A stretch of 57,614 bases of DNA from a bacterium (GTDB lineage Bacteria > Zhuqueibacterota > QNDG01 > JAGLOF01), in contig JAGLOF010000020.1 in NCBI GenBank assembly GCA_023139105.1, forward strand, positions 1 through 57,614, in the 5' to 3' direction. The position numbers were made by a program, and so were the translations under genes. The notes under the pieces are model-generated. The model ran no database searches. It saw only the letters and a program-made list of their open reading frames with translations, and had not been told where the DNA came from. Positions 8,539 to 17,018 of this stretch are shown here, in pieces (position 1 is the stretch's first letter; each line of letters opens with the position of its first letter).

Positions 8539-8836
8539 TTCCATCCTCCTTTTCCATGCAAATAGCTCCCACTTTACATTCATGTGCACAGACACCACAT
8601 CCTTTACAAAAATCATATTCTACAGCTACTTTTCCGTATTTTTTATAAATTGTGCCGTCAGGACAGACCAAATAACATCGCAAACAGGTCGTACATTTAT
8701 TTAGATCAATCACAGGGCGGAAAGTACGCCAGCCTGCATTGATTGTGACAAGGTGACCTGCATTAAATCCCGGTCCTGTTGGATATTCACTCAGCTTTTC
8801 AGGACGTATCCAGTGTACCTTTTCAGGCCTGTTCAT
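8531..8836 (-). CDS. porD: 2-oxoacid (pyruvate):ferredoxin oxidoreductase, delta subunit
   Basis: 101 residues from the ATG of MNRPEK; GGAGGG lies 5 nt upstream, while the GTG two codons earlier overlaps that site. Two ferredoxin-type 4Fe-4S motifs are visible: CTTCLRCYLVCP and CKGCGVCAHEC. It passes electrons from the TPP centre to external ferredoxin. The N-terminal PTGPGFNAGHLVTINAGWRTFRP segment is typical of small PorD proteins. The gene overlaps porG by 14 nt and porA by 8 nt. Confidence 0.9.
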   Translation of the reverse strand: MNRPEKVHWIRPEKLSEYPTGPGFNAGHLVTINAGWRTFRPVIDLNKCTTCLRCYLVCPDGTIYKKYGKVAVEYDFCKGCGVCAHECKVGAICMEKEDGNG

Positions 8837-9380
8837 AGACACCCTCCATTACAATTTTATATGCGGCATTCGCCACCAGAATATTTTTTTCAAGAATTGC
8901 CGGTTTCAACTCAGATTTCATTGCAGCCATAATTGAAGATAATTTAACAATATCAGATGCGGCAGCCAATGCAGCAAGCATTACCGTATTTGTAATAGGC
9001 CTTCCCAGATATTCCAGTGCAAGTGATGTTGCATCAATAGTAATCAGATTTAAGCCGTCAAATATACCACAATGGCGTTCGGGATTGGCAGTATTCAATA
9101 GAATAACGCTATCTTCTTTGAGGCCAATCAGCGTATCAGCACCAACCAATGTCTCATCCAGAATCACAACATAATCACAGAACTTAACTTCGCTTCGATC
9201 AAGAATTTTTTCTGAATCAATTTTCGTAAAACCCAGCACAGGAGCACCACGGCGTTCAGGTCCAAAAGAAGGAAAGGATAATGCATATTTATCTTCAAAT
9301 AGAGCTGCCGCTTTGCCCAGCAGTCGAGCCGCTGTCCAACTACCCTGTCCCCCACGTCCATGCCAACGAATTTCTATCAT
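8823..9380 (-). CDS. porG: 2-oxoacid (pyruvate):ferredoxin oxidoreductase, gamma subunit
   Basis: 185 residues from the ATG of MIEIRWHGRGGQG, with TTGGAGG 6 nt upstream; upstream in-frame codons translate leader sequence. The signature RWHGRGGQGSWTAARLLG and SFGPERRGAP mark the gamma subunit, which binds CoA. PITNTVMLAALAA is also conserved. First gene of the gamma-delta-alpha-beta order known from the four-subunit enzymes of archaea and anaerobic bacteria. Confidence 0.92.
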   Translation of the reverse strand: MIEIRWHGRGGQGSWTAARLLGKAAALFEDKYALSFPSFGPERRGAPVLGFTKIDSEKILDRSEVKFCDYVVILDETLVGADTLIGLKEDSVILLNTANPERHCGIFDGLNLITIDATSLALEYLGRPITNTVMLAALAAASDIVKLSSIMAAMKSELKPAILEKNILVANAAYKIVMEGVYEQA

Positions 9381-9429
9381 TAAAGCCTCCAATAAAATAT
9401 TCATGTTCCATATATTGAAACTAAGTACC

Positions 9430-9451
9430 ATATTTTGAAATATCAAAATAT
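9430..9451. promoter_or_regulatory. Dyad at the por promoter
   Basis: ATATTTTGA-AATA-TCAAAATAT is a perfect 9-bp inverted repeat. It begins about 50 bp upstream of the porG start and overlaps the -10 box of the predicted por promoter, the expected place for a repressor site. The IclR-family gene next door is one candidate binder, but this is inference. Confidence 0.5.
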
Positions 9452-9475
9452 AGTCATCATCAAATCAAGAATCAA
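9447..9475 (-). promoter_or_regulatory. Predicted sigma70-type promoter of porGDAB
   Basis: On the minus strand TTGATT (9470-9475), a 17-nt spacer, and TATATT (9447-9452). The spacing is ideal and the -10 matches five of six consensus bases. Transcription would start near 9440, giving a leader of about 60 nt before porG. Confidence 0.55.
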
Positions 9476-9534
9476 GAAAAAATTGTTTTATTTTTTTAGT
9501 TCTTGCCGGAATAACAGTAAAAAGAGAATGGCAC

Positions 9535-9690
9535 ACGGATGACACGGATTAATCAGGATGATCACGGATTGCGCTTGGGATAGAACAGAAGGGCACAGCA
9601 TCTCGCACGAGCCTACAGAGATACACGATGAAGAGCAAGCTCCAATGGGAAAACAGCGGTTAGAACAGATGCTGATAGAGACAACTACCC
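9535..9690 (+). pseudogene. Remnant of a GxxExxY-type gene with its repeat-like leader
   Basis: From 9535 the plus strand has short direct repeats (ACACGGAT, ACACGGATT, TCACGGATT), a leader type I recall before GxxExxY-family genes in many environmental genomes. It runs into an open frame reading RTEGHSISHEPTEIHDEE, then a likely start at MGKQRLEQMLIETTT, which resembles the N-terminus of GxxExxY proteins. The frame is cut at about 9690, exactly where the inverted-repeat element begins; the conserved core is missing. The family link rests on memory of similar leaders. Confidence 0.35.
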
Positions 9691-9858
9691 TGTCCTGTCT
9701 TCCTGAACTTGTTTCAGGATCTATTTTTGGTGACAGAAAAAGGTGCTTAAAGAAGAGTTATTATATTTTCATTATGCAAAAAATAATAAGCAGTCACAAG
9801 TCAGTATTGGGATATTCAATATCTTGAAATCTTGAAACAAGTTCAGGAAGACAGACAG
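9691..9858. mobile_element. Small element with terminal inverted repeats (MITE-like)
   Basis: Positions 9695-9716 and 9833-9854 are perfect 22-nt inverted copies; the left copy reads CTGTCTTCCTGAACTTG and ends GTTTCA. Allowing one inserted base the match extends outward by four more bases. About 115 bp of AT-rich DNA without a gene lies between. The TCCTGAACTTGTTTCAGGA core is a motif found as a dispersed repeat in several bacterial genomes. The left end truncates the gene remnant and the right end stops 8 nt short of the iclR stop codon. No target duplication is obvious. Confidence 0.55.
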
Positions 9859-9865
9859 CAATTTT

Positions 9866-10612
9866 TTAATAAAGATCTTTTAATGCTTCCTTAATTTCAT
9901 TCAGCATCAGGTTCAGTGTCTTACCCAGAAAATAACGTCTCTCCTCAGTAAAACGGAACAAAGCACCTGACATGGAAATTGCACCATAAAACTCTAAATT
10001 TGGAATATGTAGTGGAATTGCTATGCAGACAAGTCCATCTTCAACTTCTTCACACTCTTCAGTATACCCTTTTGCCCTGGATTCTTCAATTTGTAATTTC
10101 AATGCATCGGCATTACGTATTGTTTTCTTGGTCATTGGATCAAAATGTATCTTGGATATAAGTTGTTCACGTTTTTCATCTGGTAAAATAGAGAGTATTG
10201 ACTTACCAAGAGCCGTACAGTGCAGAGGCAATTTATCGCCCAATTGTGCACGAAACTGTACACGTCTCTGACTCTCTGCTTTATGTAGATAAAGTGCGCG
10301 ACTTTCATGCAGTACAGCCAGATTGACTGTTTCATTTACACCTTGGGCAGTACGTTCTATAATATCATGTATTTTTTCAATTATTAGCTTCTGAGTATGT
10401 ACTTTATTTCCCAATTGCAATAAACCCAAACCTAAATAATAGGTTTGGCCCTTCTTTTCAACCATGTTTAAAAATTCAAGTGTCTCTAAACATCTGAATG
10501 CCGTTGTCTTGTTCATATACAAATCACGAACAAGATCCGTCAATCTCACCTGACCCTGCTTGTCAGCTATATAATCCAGTATTTGGAAAGATTTAATTAC
10601 AGTAGAATTCAT
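9866..10612 (-). CDS. IclR-family transcriptional regulator
   Basis: 248 residues from the ATG of MNSTVIKSFQILDYI, chosen because GAGG lies 5 nt upstream and the length then matches the family; an upstream extension reads through leader DNA. The N-terminal winged helix includes VRLTDLVRDLYMNKTTAFRCLETLEFLNMVEK; the C-terminal effector domain has LGDKLPLHCTALGKSILS, RAKGYTEECEEVEDGLVCIAIPL and a final GAISMSGALFRF, all family features. Members bind small metabolites, often aromatic or organic acids. It lies upstream of the por operon on the same strand, separated by a repeat-rich gap, so it could regulate por, itself, or both. The effector is unknown. Confidence 0.9.
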   Translation of the reverse strand: MNSTVIKSFQILDYIADKQGQVRLTDLVRDLYMNKTTAFRCLETLEFLNMVEKKGQTYYLGLGLLQLGNKVHTQKLIIEKIHDIIERTAQGVNETVNLAVLHESRALYLHKAESQRRVQFRAQLGDKLPLHCTALGKSILSILPDEKREQLISKIHFDPMTKKTIRNADALKLQIEESRAKGYTEECEEVEDGLVCIAIPLHIPNLEFYGAISMSGALFRFTEERRYFLGKTLNLMLNEIKEALKDLY

Positions 10613-10667
10613 TGCATCCTCATTGCACACATTATTTAAAGCTAAAACTAGTACGATCCATGAAATA

Positions 10668-10689
10668 TTGTATTGATACAACTTAAGTT
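10668..10689. promoter_or_regulatory. Paired palindromes upstream of the IclR gene
   Basis: TTGTAT-TG-ATACAA (10668-10681) abuts the 10-bp palindrome AACTTAAGTT (10680-10689). They lie 56-77 bp upstream of the regulator's start, where an autoregulatory site would be expected. I see no convincing -35/-10 pair here. Confidence 0.35.
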
Positions 10690-10733
10690 AATAGATTTTC
10701 ATGCGAGAATCTAGTAACAAATAAAAATATGTT

Positions 10734-11483
10734 CTATGTCATCAACTCTTTAAGACGCCTGCTACCAGCCCGGCTTACTGGCAGCTCATGTCCGTTAATC
10801 AATATACAGATCATGCGCCCATTTTCCAGTGGGCGCAGCTCATTAATTGCTGATAAGTTCACAATATAAGACCGATGAATTCTTACAAAGGATTCCTGAT
10901 CAAGCCTGGTTTCCAGATAATTCATGGTCTGTGTGACAAGATGATTAGCTCTGTTTGTATGGATCTGCACGTAATCTTCCATTGCTTCAAACCAGTGAAT
11001 TTCATGGATTCGGACAAGTATAATTTTTTTATTTCCCCTTACAAGCAGACGATCCAGCGGACGTGTAACCGCAGGAGACTTGACAGCGTCAAGAAGCCTG
11101 TCCAGATTTGCTAAATGTGATGACGAGCTGATAGATTGACGGGCACGATTAAGTGCCTCATCAAAACGTGAACGGACATACGGCTTGAGAAGATAATCTA
11201 CTGCAGAAACTTCAAATGCCTTAACTGCATATTTATCAAAAGCTGTTGAAAAGATAATGCAGGGCTTAAAACGGATGGCCTCTAACACTTCAAAACCCGT
11301 TAGTTCAGGCATTTGTATATCCAGAAAAATCAGGTCCGGTTTAAGCAATTCAATTGTCTCCACTGCAGACAATCCATCATGGCACTCTCCGACAATTTCA
11401 ATATCACCGTGTGCAGTTAAAAATTCCTTAATGAGTTGCCTTGCTGGCGGTTCATCATCTACAATCAGACAGCGCAGTGTCAT
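10734..11483 (-). CDS. LytTR-type response regulator
   Basis: 249 residues from the ATG of MTLRCLIVDDEPPAR. The receiver domain spans about 1-120 with acidic pocket residues in VDDEPPAR, phospho-acceptor Asp55 in IFLDIQMPE, Thr/Ser in FSTAFDKYAV and Lys in YLLKPY. The C-terminal LytTR DNA-binding domain (about 150-249) contains HWFEAMEDYVQIHT and FVRIHRSYIVNL. It overlaps the kinase gene by 29 nt, with GGAG 7 nt before the start, so the two form a two-component pair. The upstream genes of the likely operon encode a TPR protein and a TonB-dependent receptor, which are candidates for the input or the output. Confidence 0.92.
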   Translation of the reverse strand: MTLRCLIVDDEPPARQLIKEFLTAHGDIEIVGECHDGLSAVETIELLKPDLIFLDIQMPELTGFEVLEAIRFKPCIIFSTAFDKYAVKAFEVSAVDYLLKPYVRSRFDEALNRARQSISSSSHLANLDRLLDAVKSPAVTRPLDRLLVRGNKKIILVRIHEIHWFEAMEDYVQIHTNRANHLVTQTMNYLETRLDQESFVRIHRSYIVNLSAINELRPLENGRMICILINGHELPVSRAGSRRLKELMT

Positions 11484-12543
11484 GGCATCGCTCCAAAGGA
11501 ATTTCAATATGTACGTGATAGACATTGTCTTTATCAGGACCTGTATCCATTAAATAATTATAAGGATAGATGAGTGACAATCTCTTTCGTAAATTACCCA
11601 AACCGGTTCCGGGGCCTGTTGAGGGATGCCATACTTCTCCAAGTGTATTACTAATTTTACAGATCAATTGATCCTGTGTGGCTCCAAGATAAAATTCAAT
11701 ATGAGCATCTCCTCTATGCCGCGCTACACCGTGTTTTACCGCATTCTCCAAAAGTGGCTGAAGCATTAATACCGGAATAGCGTAATCATTAATATTTAAA
11801 TCAATATCTTCGGTAATCTTAAGACGCTGACCAAATCGTGTGGATTCAATTGAAAGGTATCGCCGTGCCAGTTCAAGTTCATCACTTACACAATGGAGAA
11901 TTTCATCACCCTGCTCAAGCGTAGAACGGAAGAGTTCAGAGAGTCCGGCAATCATATCTCTTGCTCCATTAGGATCTGATGTAATAAGGGCATTAATGGA
12001 GTTAAGTGTATTAAAGAGAAAGTGAGGATTAATCTGCATACGCAAAGCTAATAGTTCAGCATCTCGACTTGAAATCTTTAAAGCAGCTTCTTTGCGCATA
12101 TTATCTTTTAGGGCTTCATAGTTAATAATCGAATAAAAAATACCATTAATAAGCAGACAGGTCATCATACCAAACAAGTATTGCCAGCCTATATACCCAC
12201 TTATATTTGTATTTACAAAAATATCATTTCCGGATGAGAGATACCACCATCCATATGTAAGAAAGAGCCAAAGAGCCGAAACAAGGACAGAAAGAAAAAA
12301 ATGAAAAGTAAAAACACCTATAACAGGCCACTTACCTATTGGTAAGGCTTTGCAGATATACCACAGACCAATGCTCATCAGCGCATATGGTATGTAAGAA
12401 CCAAAGGATGCACCAATGGCCACACTCCATGCAAGATCAGGAACTGCAAAATAATGAAAGAAAAAGGCATAAAAGACCATCCAGAAAGTCCAGGCCATGG
12501 CACCAAAGCGGAATGTACGCCGCGTATGTGTTGAATTTATCAC
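11455..12543 (-). CDS. LytS/YehU-type sensor histidine kinase
   Basis: 362 residues from a GTG codon (12541-12543), chosen because GGAG lies 5 nt upstream; a GTG nine codons further up has no RBS. Four hydrophobic segments (about 15-35, 43-63, 75-97, 118-140) put the N-terminal half in the inner membrane without a large periplasmic domain. A short coiled coil leads to the phospho-acceptor His174 in MQINPHFLFNTLN (His_kinase, PF06580 type), followed by an HATPase with NAVKHGVARH and GTGLGNLRKRL. The stimulus is not evident; it may act within the membrane. Cognate regulator is the overlapping LytTR gene. Confidence 0.9.
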   Translation of the reverse strand: MINSTHTRRTFRFGAMAWTFWMVFYAFFFHYFAVPDLAWSVAIGASFGSYIPYALMSIGLWYICKALPIGKWPVIGVFTFHFFLSVLVSALWLFLTYGWWYLSSGNDIFVNTNISGYIGWQYLFGMMTCLLINGIFYSIINYEALKDNMRKEAALKISSRDAELLALRMQINPHFLFNTLNSINALITSDPNGARDMIAGLSELFRSTLEQGDEILHCVSDELELARRYLSIESTRFGQRLKITEDIDLNINDYAIPVLMLQPLLENAVKHGVARHRGDAHIEFYLGATQDQLICKISNTLGEVWHPSTGPGTGLGNLRKRLSLIYPYNYLMDTGPDKDNVYHVHIEIPLERCHDTALSDCR

Positions 12544-12611
12544 GCTAACTCCATATTCAATATCAATCACGCTTTAAAATAGGCCCGGACTCACTGAATC
12601 ACAACAATTAT

Positions 12612-13403
12612 TTACTCTACGTCCAACTCTGCCATACGCTTTTTCAGTTCCGGCAACAATGCCTGGGTGATCCATGCATGCGTGGGATGAATTTGCAGTA
12701 CGTAATTGAAACTGGCCAATGCCTCATCATTTAGTTTCTGATCCATCTGACATATGCCCTGATAAAGATAGGCGTCAACCTTGCCCCACACCGGTGCAAG
12801 TAGATCTGACGGTTTATCATTTTTATAATCAGCAACGGCTTTAACAAAATGTTTTAAAGCTATGTCCCTGCCACCTCCATACATCTCGGGAGTATAAAAA
12901 GCTGATTGCCCGGCAATAAATGAGACGCGTGGATTATTTGGTTCAAGGGCAAAAGCCTCTCCAATTAGTCGTCCGGATTTGGGGCCCAAGGTCATTCCCA
13001 ACATAGGATCAAATGCAATTTTATTACCCAACAGCGAGGAAAGCAATGCCAGGGCATCAGCATTATCCGGTTTTATTTTGAGTGATTCCTCAAGATGTTG
13101 AATACCGCCATCGACATATGGTTTTGCATCATCCATGGCCTGATTTGCGAAATGATATCCTGCCAGCTTGCTCTCTGCAAGAGCAATATAATACAGTGTC
13201 CATGCGTCATGCTCTGTCTTCCCAATCATACGCTCAAAATATGCACGCGCAGACATTAGGGGTGCTTCGTCCCATTTTTCAACGGCTTCTTCTAATTGAC
13301 AGCGTCCTTTAATGATCAATGCGCCACCGTCAGATTGTGCCGTAAGTGTAATATTGAAGACCATTACACAGAAAATACAGACAACGATTAATTGCTTTTT
13401 CAT
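12612..13403 (-). CDS. Exported TPR-containing protein
   Basis: 263 residues. A signal peptide (about 1-22, ending TLTAQ) implies a periplasmic location. TPR-like helical pairs are visible at TLYYIALAESKLAGYHF, GIQHLEESLKIKPDNADALALLSSLLGN, and QMDQKLNDEALASFNYVLQIHPTHAW. AAGGAG precedes the ATG. It starts 15 nt after the TonB-receptor stop and ends 68 nt before the kinase start, so it is very likely co-transcribed with both. As a periplasmic TPR protein it could bridge the receptor and the sensor kinase; that is inference. Confidence 0.75.
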   Translation of the reverse strand: MKKQLIVVCIFCVMVFNITLTAQSDGGALIIKGRCQLEEAVEKWDEAPLMSARAYFERMIGKTEHDAWTLYYIALAESKLAGYHFANQAMDDAKPYVDGGIQHLEESLKIKPDNADALALLSSLLGNKIAFDPMLGMTLGPKSGRLIGEAFALEPNNPRVSFIAGQSAFYTPEMYGGGRDIALKHFVKAVADYKNDKPSDLLAPVWGKVDAYLYQGICQMDQKLNDEALASFNYVLQIHPTHAWITQALLPELKKRMAELDVE

Positions 13404-13418
13404 TTGTGTTCTCCTTAA

Positions 13419-15554
13419 TTAAAAGTTAATTTGAAATCCAAAATACACTTGCCTTGAAAAGGCACTCTTCACAGCCACCCTTTGTGTATAATCGGACGAA
13501 TAACTATAATTCATAATATTTGTACGGCCTAGTACATTACTGCATGATGCATATAAAATCGTCATATCAGATCCAAATAGACATGTATTATATCCAACTG
13601 TGAGATCAAGTTTGATGTATGGAGGTACTCGTTTTGATTGAAATGCATCGGCAGACGGTGTATAAGGACGACCTGTTGCAGCTCTAAAAGAAGCTCCGAA
13701 GTTCAATCTTACTGTGGCTTCCCAATTCAAAACTGCTGTAAAATTATTAGTAATATCAAAATACGGAGACACCACAACGGGTAAGTCCATCCAGCAACGT
13801 TTTGCATCCAGCCAACTGTAAGACAGCCACCCTGAAAATGTTTTGTATTTAGATTTTAAAAATGCATCTATACCCCTTGCATAACCATATCCCTCATTTA
13901 TGTAGCGATAGCCCAAGTCATGCAAAAGCAGATTATCATATTTTTTTACATATGCTTCTACTCTAAATAATGTTCCGTCCTTATCAAATTGTACACCGGC
14001 AATTGCATGGCGTGCACGTGAATATCCAAGATCAGGATTCCCAATATGTTCATCATAATACCGGGGATTCGGTGTTTGATGATATTGCCCCAATGCCGCT
14101 GTTACTGTCCAATTCATAGATAGGCCGTAGACTATTGAAATACGTGGATCTATAACTAGTTGATCTGCCTGATTATCATATGTACTCCGCAGTCCCGGAA
14201 TAAATTTAAAAGCTCCTACAGGAACATCAATTGAAAGATAAGCAGCAAATTTACGCGCCTGGTAATTAGTATCAAAAATAAATGCATCTGCATCAGGATC
14301 TGTATTGTCATCATCACGAGTAGAGGCACCATTAATTGTGGTTGTATAATCAAGCATCTCTGTACCGGCTTTAATATGAAGATCCCCCCAACCTTTCTCG
14401 ATATTAATATGAAATTGGCCCAGGTCATCATGCATATTAAAATTCATGGCTGCCATACGGGGATGTTGCGAATATCTGCTAACACCACCATTAACAATAA
14501 TAAGCCAATCTCCCGGTAGTACGCCCTGTAAAACAGCATGAGTAAATCTATTTTTTGCATCATTCTCAAATACACCTGGATTATCGGGATCTTCAACACG
14601 CACACCAACACGATCAGACTGCATAAAGTGAAATAACTTTAACTGCCAATACTTTGAAAGTCTAGCGATTGCATTTATATTAAGATCACTGGATTGAGGT
14701 GTACGAGTGAAGCGTTCTGCACTGCCATTAAGCTTAAATAACATTTTCGTATTACTCAGATTACCCGATACACTTACACCAAGTTTACCCTTAATTACAG
14801 GCAGACTTATAAATGCAGATTCTGCGGCCAGTCCAATGCCGAAACCATATGTTGCTTCAGCCGGCATGTCAAGACTCTCCATGGCAAGCACTCCAGAGAG
14901 TCCATTGCCATATTGAGCACCATAACCACCACTGGAGAAGTATGTTCCCTTTAGTAAGAAAGGACTGAATGAACCAAAAAAACCACCTGTGGGAGATTCA
15001 TATTTATAGGGATGTGAAATTAATGCTCCATCAAGATAGATTGCAGTTTCTGTTACATCTCCACCTCTGACAAACAGACCGGCTCCTTCAGCTGCCTGCT
15101 GAACCCCTGGCAGTGCTTTAATTGCCCAGAATAAATCTGCAGCTGCACCAGGTGTTCTGATAACATCCATTGCCGTTAACGTTGTTCCTTCTTCATTAGA
15201 AGCAATGTAACTACTGGCCGTAATTGTAATAGCCTTACCCTGAACAGTCTCTTCTTCTAATCTAACTTTGTATTGATAATGTTTACCGGGCTGAAGATGA
15301 ATTTTCTTTTCATAGGAAGCATAACCCATATATGTAATGCGTAAATTAATTATACCGACATTTTTAGATTCAAAATGAAAATTACCCACTTTATCAGTAA
15401 CTGTTCCCTCCATAGTTTCAACAATAAATACATTGGCGTAGGCTATTGCCTGGCCATGCTTATCAATAACATTTCCTGAAATTATTGCATTCTTTTCAGT
15501 TCCGGTAAGTGACATATATAAAAAAAAGAACACTAAAAATAGAATTCTACGCAT
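13419..15554 (-). CDS. TonB-dependent outer-membrane receptor
   Basis: 711 residues. A signal peptide (about 1-20) is followed by a carboxypeptidase-regulatory-like domain (about 25-100: ISGNVIDKHGQAIAYANVFI, GNFHFESKNVG), then a plug domain with DVIRTPGAAADLFWAIKALPGVQ and AGLFVRGGDVTETAIYLDGA, and a 22-strand type beta-barrel ending in aromatic VYFGFQINF. This is the SusC/CirA-like architecture common in FCB bacteria. The ligand is unknown; no SusD partner, siderophore or cobalamin gene is present. GGAAGG-type RBS lies 5-9 nt upstream. First gene of the likely operon with the TPR protein, kinase and LytTR regulator. Confidence 0.88.
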   Translation of the reverse strand: MRRILFLVFFFLYMSLTGTEKNAIISGNVIDKHGQAIAYANVFIVETMEGTVTDKVGNFHFESKNVGIINLRITYMGYASYEKKIHLQPGKHYQYKVRLEEETVQGKAITITASSYIASNEEGTTLTAMDVIRTPGAAADLFWAIKALPGVQQAAEGAGLFVRGGDVTETAIYLDGALISHPYKYESPTGGFFGSFSPFLLKGTYFSSGGYGAQYGNGLSGVLAMESLDMPAEATYGFGIGLAAESAFISLPVIKGKLGVSVSGNLSNTKMLFKLNGSAERFTRTPQSSDLNINAIARLSKYWQLKLFHFMQSDRVGVRVEDPDNPGVFENDAKNRFTHAVLQGVLPGDWLIIVNGGVSRYSQHPRMAAMNFNMHDDLGQFHINIEKGWGDLHIKAGTEMLDYTTTINGASTRDDDNTDPDADAFIFDTNYQARKFAAYLSIDVPVGAFKFIPGLRSTYDNQADQLVIDPRISIVYGLSMNWTVTAALGQYHQTPNPRYYDEHIGNPDLGYSRARHAIAGVQFDKDGTLFRVEAYVKKYDNLLLHDLGYRYINEGYGYARGIDAFLKSKYKTFSGWLSYSWLDAKRCWMDLPVVVSPYFDITNNFTAVLNWEATVRLNFGASFRAATGRPYTPSADAFQSKRVPPYIKLDLTVGYNTCLFGSDMTILYASCSNVLGRTNIMNYSYSSDYTQRVAVKSAFSRQVYFGFQINF

Positions 15555-15666
15555 GTTGCTTCCTTCCCGATTTTAATTCTGCATCAAGATACGCATGAAA
15601 ACCGGAATGAATGACCATACTTCCATGAATCGACAATACACTCGATAAACAGACATGCTGGGAAAG

Positions 15667-15746
15667 AGCAAAAAACAAATAACAAATGCTAAATACCAAA
15701 GAACAAATGACAAAAAACAAATAACAAATAGCAAAGAGCAAGAGTA
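15667..15746. repeat. Degenerate heptad repeat array 2
   Basis: About eleven tandem 7-nt units of the form NNNCAAA, for example AAACAAA TAACAAA TACCAAA GAACAAA TGACAAA. It is the reverse-complement orientation of array 3. Confidence 0.7.
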
Positions 15747-15841
15747 GTGTTTCGGTAAAATATTCAGGATCTTTGTTGAAAGAGGCAGGTGATGTGCAGT
15801 GCACTCTTTCATGATAATGAAAGGCTAAATATAGAATTTAA

Positions 15842-15930
15842 AATTTGAGGTTTGGTATTTGTTTTTTGTTTTTTGGTATTTGAAATTTGGTATTTGATAT
15901 TTGAGATTTGGTATTTTAAATTTGGAATTT
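15842..15930. repeat. Degenerate heptad repeat array 3
   Basis: About twelve tandem 7-nt units of the form NNTTTGN, for example GGTTTGG TATTTGT TATTTGA AATTTGG GATTTGG. It faces array 2, so the transcript could fold into a long imperfect hairpin. Confidence 0.7.
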
Positions 15931-15966
15931 CAATAATTATTCACTCGATTCAACATAGAGCCATTT

Positions 15967-17016
15967 TCATTTTTTTACACCTACAGCCTCACAAATTCTA
16001 AGGGCAATTTTCTCTGGAGGTTCTATGTATTGAACACCTCCCAGCCTGATTGCCTCTGCAGGCATACCATGAACCACAGATGTTTGTCTATCCTGTGCAA
16101 TTGTAACACCGCCTGCATCATAAATCCATCGCATCTCTTGCGCACCGTCACGTCCCATACCTGTCAACATAATAGCAACGGTTTTATTACCAAAATTTTT
16201 GGCCATGGACTTAAAAAGCGGTGCGATAGCAGGTTTTAAGTGGTTGACTGCAGGACAATCCCATAACCTGATCATGCCATCCGGGTCAACGGTCATATGA
16301 TGAGTATCCGGGGCAAAATGCGCTACACCAGGCATTGCTTCCATTCCTTCTTCTGCAATCACTACAGGAAAATCTGTATTCTTACCAAGCCAGCTACATA
16401 AGCCTTCCAGAAATCCTATACTTATATGCTGAACAATAAGAATTGGTACAGGAAAAGGCTGAGGCAGAATACTGAGTATTTTACTTATTACCGGCGGCCC
16501 ACCGGTTGATGCACCTATAACAACATAATTGGCAGCCGTGGTCTGTCTTTTTCGTAGGAATTTTCTATCAACAACATCTGTTTCAATTGAGGCAGCATAT
16601 TTATCTTTTGTCCAGCGTCTGATAAGTTTAACACTTGCCATAGCTTTCACAGTTTGAATAAAGTCAGAAGCTGCAACATTAGCCTCATCACCAAGTCCAC
16701 CTACTGGTGTAATAACAGCCGCAACTGCTCCTGCTTCAATGTATGATTCCGAATCGATATCTGAGAGGCTGCTACTGCATATAATCACGGGTACAGGACA
16801 CTCTTCCATAATCCGTCTGGTCGCTTCAAAACCGTTGATACCCGGCATATGAATATCCATGGTGACAACATCAGGTTTCAACTCTAATGTTAATTTTAAT
16901 GCATCAGAGCCTCGCCTTGCAGTACCTACAACTTCTATCTCCGGATCTGCATTAAGCAACCTGGACAAATAATGTCGTGTAATTGCAGAATCTTCTATAA
17001 GTAATACACGAATCAT
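15967..17016 (-). CDS. cheB: CheB-type protein-glutamate methylesterase
   Basis: 349 residues. Receiver domain (about 1-120) with Asp54 in VTMDIHMPG; methylesterase domain (about 160-345) with catalytic Ser170 in IGASTGG, His197 in VQHIS and Asp290 in MTGMGRDGA. The linker carries a Gly/Ala-rich stretch. It removes methyl groups from receptor glutamates and resets the chemosensory array when phosphorylated by CheA. The start is 2 nt after the cheA stop. It is the last gene of the chemosensory operon; the following gap holds heptad arrays. Confidence 0.95.
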   Translation of the reverse strand: MIRVLLIEDSAITRHYLSRLLNADPEIEVVGTARRGSDALKLTLELKPDVVTMDIHMPGINGFEATRRIMEECPVPVIICSSSLSDIDSESYIEAGAVAAVITPVGGLGDEANVAASDFIQTVKAMASVKLIRRWTKDKYAASIETDVVDRKFLRKRQTTAANYVVIGASTGGPPVISKILSILPQPFPVPILIVQHISIGFLEGLCSWLGKNTDFPVVIAEEGMEAMPGVAHFAPDTHHMTVDPDGMIRLWDCPAVNHLKPAIAPLFKSMAKNFGNKTVAIMLTGMGRDGAQEMRWIYDAGGVTIAQDRQTSVVHGMPAEAIRLGGVQYIEPPEKIALRICEAVGVKK

Positions 17017-17018
17017 AG

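Larger units (their letters stand above)
15555..15966. other. Non-coding gap built around two facing heptad arrays
   Basis: Between cheB and the TonB receptor. It contains heptad arrays 2 and 3 in opposite orientation, separated by about 95 bp that include GTGCAGTGCAC. The transcript of the receptor operon must start here, but the array DNA gives no clear promoter. Hydrophobic short reading frames over the arrays are translation of the repeat and are not genes. Confidence 0.6.

Noticed and set aside
9558..9827. 89-codon plus-strand open frame as a complete gene
   Set aside because: Its second half is the inverted-repeat element; only the first part resembles a protein start, so it is listed as a remnant.
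15547..15812. Hydrophobic open frames that look like small membrane proteins
   Set aside because: They are translations of heptad array 2 (repeating FVICSLVF-like text), with no RBS and no constant start.
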